Assembly: GCF_030908465.1 (NCBI RefSeq)
Contig: NZ_CP133078.1
Coordinates: 1,178,001 to 1,242,000 of the forward strand
Source of the DNA: Anaerotignum sp. MB30-C6
GTDB taxonomy: Bacteria; Bacillota; Clostridia; Lachnospirales; Anaerotignaceae
Length of the DNA: 64,000 nt
Direction: 5' to 3'
The notes below the pieces were generated by a model. That model did not search any database, was not told where the DNA came from, and worked only from the letters and a program-made list of their open reading frames with translations. The position numbers were made by a program, and so were the translations under genes. Below are positions 62,224 to 64,000 of this stretch, in pieces. Every line of letters starts with the position of its first letter. The first letter of the stretch is position 1.

Positions 62224-62520
62224 ATGGAGAGAAAGACAATTTCTGCCCATGAAATAAACAAATATACCTACTGCCCCTATCAATGGTATTACGAAAGGCT
62301 GTATGGGAGAAAGGAATTGCGTCGCTTATATCAAGAGCGGAATGAGGCTCTTTCTTTAGCCGATAGTATGTCTGCAAACTTTGCAAAAGGCTTGGAATTT
62401 CATCAGAAAAACTATACTAATCTTCGGTTGCAAAACCTGTTTTGGAAGGTTAGCATCCTGTTGATATTCATTGCAATTGTTGTAGGGTACTACCTAATTC
62501 GAAATGGGGCAAGTTTTTAA
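62224..62520 (+). CDS. Membrane protein with Cas4/RecB-like N-terminal Cys segment
   Basis: 98 residues. The start ISAHEINKYTYCPYQWYYERLYG matches the N-terminal region of Cas4/RecB-type PD-(D/E)XK nucleases, including the single N-terminal Cys that binds their iron-sulfur cluster. A helix of charged residues follows, then one transmembrane segment (about residues 73-93). The catalytic core is in the next gene, whose start overlaps this stop (TAATG). I read the pair as a nuclease split in two, each half with a membrane helix. Confidence 0.55.
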   Translation: MERKTISAHEINKYTYCPYQWYYERLYGRKELRRLYQERNEALSLADSMSANFAKGLEFHQKNYTNLRLQNLFWKVSILLIFIAIVVGYYLIRNGASF

Positions 62521-63140
62521 TGATTAAGAATATTTCATGGGTTGATTTATTTTTTTTGGCGTTAATTTTCATTTTAATTTTATTATTTTATTTTCGTGGG
62601 CGTAACTGGACCATGAAAAAACTACCCTCATCTAATCGGTTGGGGGGGTATATTTTGATCTATGCAGATCAAAAACAGGGTAGTAAAAATGAGAAGGATT
62701 TTGGTAAGCTCCTATACTCTGCGGAATATGAGCTGCAAGGGAAGCCAGATTATATTTTTAAGAAAAGATTTGGCAAAGGAATTGTACCAGTTGAGCTCAA
62801 AAGTGGTAGTATTGGCGATGATCCATTGCCTCATAGGGGTGACTTGCTGCAGTTAGGAGCGTATTTTCTTATTCTTGAAGATGTTTATCATGTACGACCT
62901 AAGTTTGGCAGGTTGGTTTATAAAGATTATATGTTTGTTGTAAAAAATAAGAAAAGCTTACGAAAAGAAGTGCAAAGAACAACAAAGGAAATGCGGGAAA
63001 TGCTGATATACGGCGTGGGGAAAGCAAACCCAAGTTTTGTTACTTGTAGATACTGCGTGTGTAATGGAACAGTTTGTGCCCATTCAGGAACAGAAATAAT
63101 TGGAGGAAAAACAAATGAGTCTTCCTGTAGAGAAGAATAA
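62520..63140 (+). CDS. PD-(D/E)XK nuclease-like membrane protein (Cas4-like C-terminal part)
   Basis: 206 residues. Transmembrane helix at about 8-26, then a cytoplasmic domain with Asp in GKPDYIF (near 79), VPVELKSG (the E-x-K, near 92), and the downstream Gln/Tyr in RGDLLQLGAYFL (near 110), in the order of the Cas4/RecB nuclease core. CRYCVCNGTVC near 180 supplies the C-terminal cysteines. The missing N-terminal Cys is in the preceding gene. There are no other cas genes and no CRISPR array nearby. A role in DNA processing at the membrane is inference. Confidence 0.6.
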   Translation: MIKNISWVDLFFLALIFILILLFYFRGRNWTMKKLPSSNRLGGYILIYADQKQGSKNEKDFGKLLYSAEYELQGKPDYIFKKRFGKGIVPVELKSGSIGDDPLPHRGDLLQLGAYFLILEDVYHVRPKFGRLVYKDYMFVVKNKKSLRKEVQRTTKEMREMLIYGVGKANPSFVTCRYCVCNGTVCAHSGTEIIGGKTNESSCREE

Positions 63141-64000
63141 AACATATGAAATGATCGTTGATGCCTTGGGTAGCAATGGGGAGGGAATTGGTAGAATTGA
63201 AGGGTTTACCATTTTTGTTGAGGGGGCATTGCCTGAAGAAACCATTAAGGTTTTAATTTTAAAAACAAAAAAAAGTTATGGGTATGGGAAGTTACTGGAA
63301 ATTATTTCGCCATCGCCATATCGAGTGGAACCCCTCTGTCCTGTTGCGAAAACCTGTGGTGGCTGTCAACTGCAGCATTTCTCTTATGAGGGGCAGCTTG
63401 CATACAAAGCAAAGAAGGTAAAGGATGATTTAGAACGCATTGGTGGGTTGAAAAATGTGGATGGTTTGACAGCTTGTGGTATGGAAGATCCTTGGCGTTA
63501 TCGAAATAAAGCCAAGTTTCCTGTGGGCATGGGGAAAGATGAAGGGGTAAAAATTGGTTTTTATGCGAAGCGTAGTCATCGCATTATAGATACACCTGTT
63601 TGCTATTTGCAGGACCCTGTGAATGACGAGATAACGGCCATTGTGCGGGCGTTTATGAATGAGTTCCAAATCTCTGCTTACGATGAAGAAGGACATAAGG
63701 GGTTAGTCCGCCATATTTTAACCAGAGTGGGGAGAAATAGCGGAGAAATCATGGTTTGTATCGTAATAAACGGAAGGAGGCTTCCCCATAGTGAAGTGTT
63801 GGTTGAGCGTTTACAACAGATTCTAGGCGTGGTATCCGTCGTGTTAAATATCAATAAGGAACAGACAAATGTAATCTTAGGGAAAAAAGTAGTAACCCTG
63901 TGGGGCAAGGAGACAATTGAGGATACTTTAGGCGGAATCACTTTTGAAATTTCCCCCTTGTCATTTTATCAAGTGAACCCCGCTCAAACTGAAGTTTTAT
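63115..64000 (+). CDS. 23S rRNA (uracil-C5)-methyltransferase RlmD-like (3' end outside window)
   Basis: The frame from the ATG at 63115 (TTGGAGG site) is open to the end of the window (295 codons). TRAM domain at the N-terminus (DALGSNGEGIGRIEGFTIFVEGALPEETIKV), then the iron-sulfur Cys cluster CPVAKTCGGCQLQHFSYEGQLAYK and WRYRNKAKFPVG, as in the RumA/TrmA family. The SAM-binding motifs and catalytic Cys lie beyond the edge. It starts inside the preceding nuclease gene (26-nt overlap), so it shares its mRNA. Confidence 0.9.
   Translation, partial: MSLPVEKNKTYEMIVDALGSNGEGIGRIEGFTIFVEGALPEETIKVLILKTKKSYGYGKLLEIISPSPYRVEPLCPVAKTCGGCQLQHFSYEGQLAYKAKKVKDDLERIGGLKNVDGLTACGMEDPWRYRNKAKFPVGMGKDEGVKIGFYAKRSHRIIDTPVCYLQDPVNDEITAIVRAFMNEFQISAYDEEGHKGLVRHILTRVGRNSGEIMVCIVINGRRLPHSEVLVERLQQILGVVSVVLNINKEQTNVILGKKVVTLWGKETIEDTLGGITFEISPLSFYQVNPAQTEVL

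Noticed and set aside
62520-63140. CRISPR-Cas locus because of the Cas4-like protein
   Set aside because: I saw no regularly spaced repeats and no other cas gene in the window.

Overview
Low-GC, spore-forming anaerobic Firmicute chromosome. The evidence is AAGGAGG-type ribosome sites, the sporulation sigma genes sigK, sigF and sigG, YhaM, MltG and many ferredoxin/Etf enzymes. Two kinds of beta-aminoacyl-CoA ammonia lyase and an acryloyl-CoA-reductase-like Acd/EtfBA set point to a propionate-forming relative of Clostridium propionicum (Anaerotignum, Lachnospirales). The genus is inference.

Main discovery: sigK, the late mother-cell sigma factor gene, is split. Codons 1-209 lie on the minus strand at 31579-32205. 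The last 18 codons and the stop lie on the minus strand at 9562-9618. Joining the halves at a shared TAC (Tyr209) restores a canonical 227-residue SigK through its helix-turn-helix. The 21,960 bp between them is therefore a sigK intervening ('skin') element. Its two outer ends, joined as in an excised circle, form a near-perfect 24-bp palindrome. Three large serine recombinases sit at its right end. It holds no phage structural genes. Its cargo reads as one pathway in two operons: uptake (NCS1 permease), reduction (PreT/PreA), ring opening (dihydropyrimidinase), decarbamoylation (M20 amidohydrolase), CoA activation (class III CoA-transferase), deamination (two copies of a two-subunit hotdog lyase) and reduction (acyl-CoA dehydrogenase with EtfBA). 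Uracil would become propionate and thymine isobutyrate, with ammonia and CO2 released and four electrons consumed. A MerR-family regulator lies between the operons. Both operons start with the same 19-bp-spacer promoter (TTGACATTCC, 12 nt, GGCTATAA), which suggests one effector controls both.

Layout. 1-9490: GNAT/DUF2156 genes, DedA, an IS3 scar, a minus-strand folC operon, then mltG-trmR-U32 (tRNA wobble uridine) and marR. 9562-32205: split sigK and the skin element. 32411-33912: spoIIAA-spoIIAB-sigF, divergent from sigK. 34146-37370: zinc-ribbon protein, a 33-residue membrane peptide and two GAPDH genes, the second preceded by twin CggR-like operators. 37893-43136: small membrane protein, diguanylate cyclase, tRNA-Leu(CAA), a DNA-alkylation-repair protein, and an ECF sigma/anti-sigma pair bracketed by 76-bp repeats. 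43757-48847: hybrid kinase, Hpt protein and REC-EAL protein. 49028-53900: IclR regulator and a 2-oxoacid:ferredoxin oxidoreductase operon, with RidA and a one-chain beta-alanyl-CoA lyase-like gene downstream. 54303-59538: sigG, cysteine hydrolase, DUF5662-like, mnmA, Na/Pi transporter. 59939-64000: secreted stalk-domain protein, yhaM, a split Cas4-like membrane nuclease pair and the 5' part of rlmD.

Together the window joins a sporulation switch to a dispensable catabolic island. Excision in the mother cell would rebuild sigK and discard the pyrimidine pathway only in the cell that dies, while the forespore keeps it.
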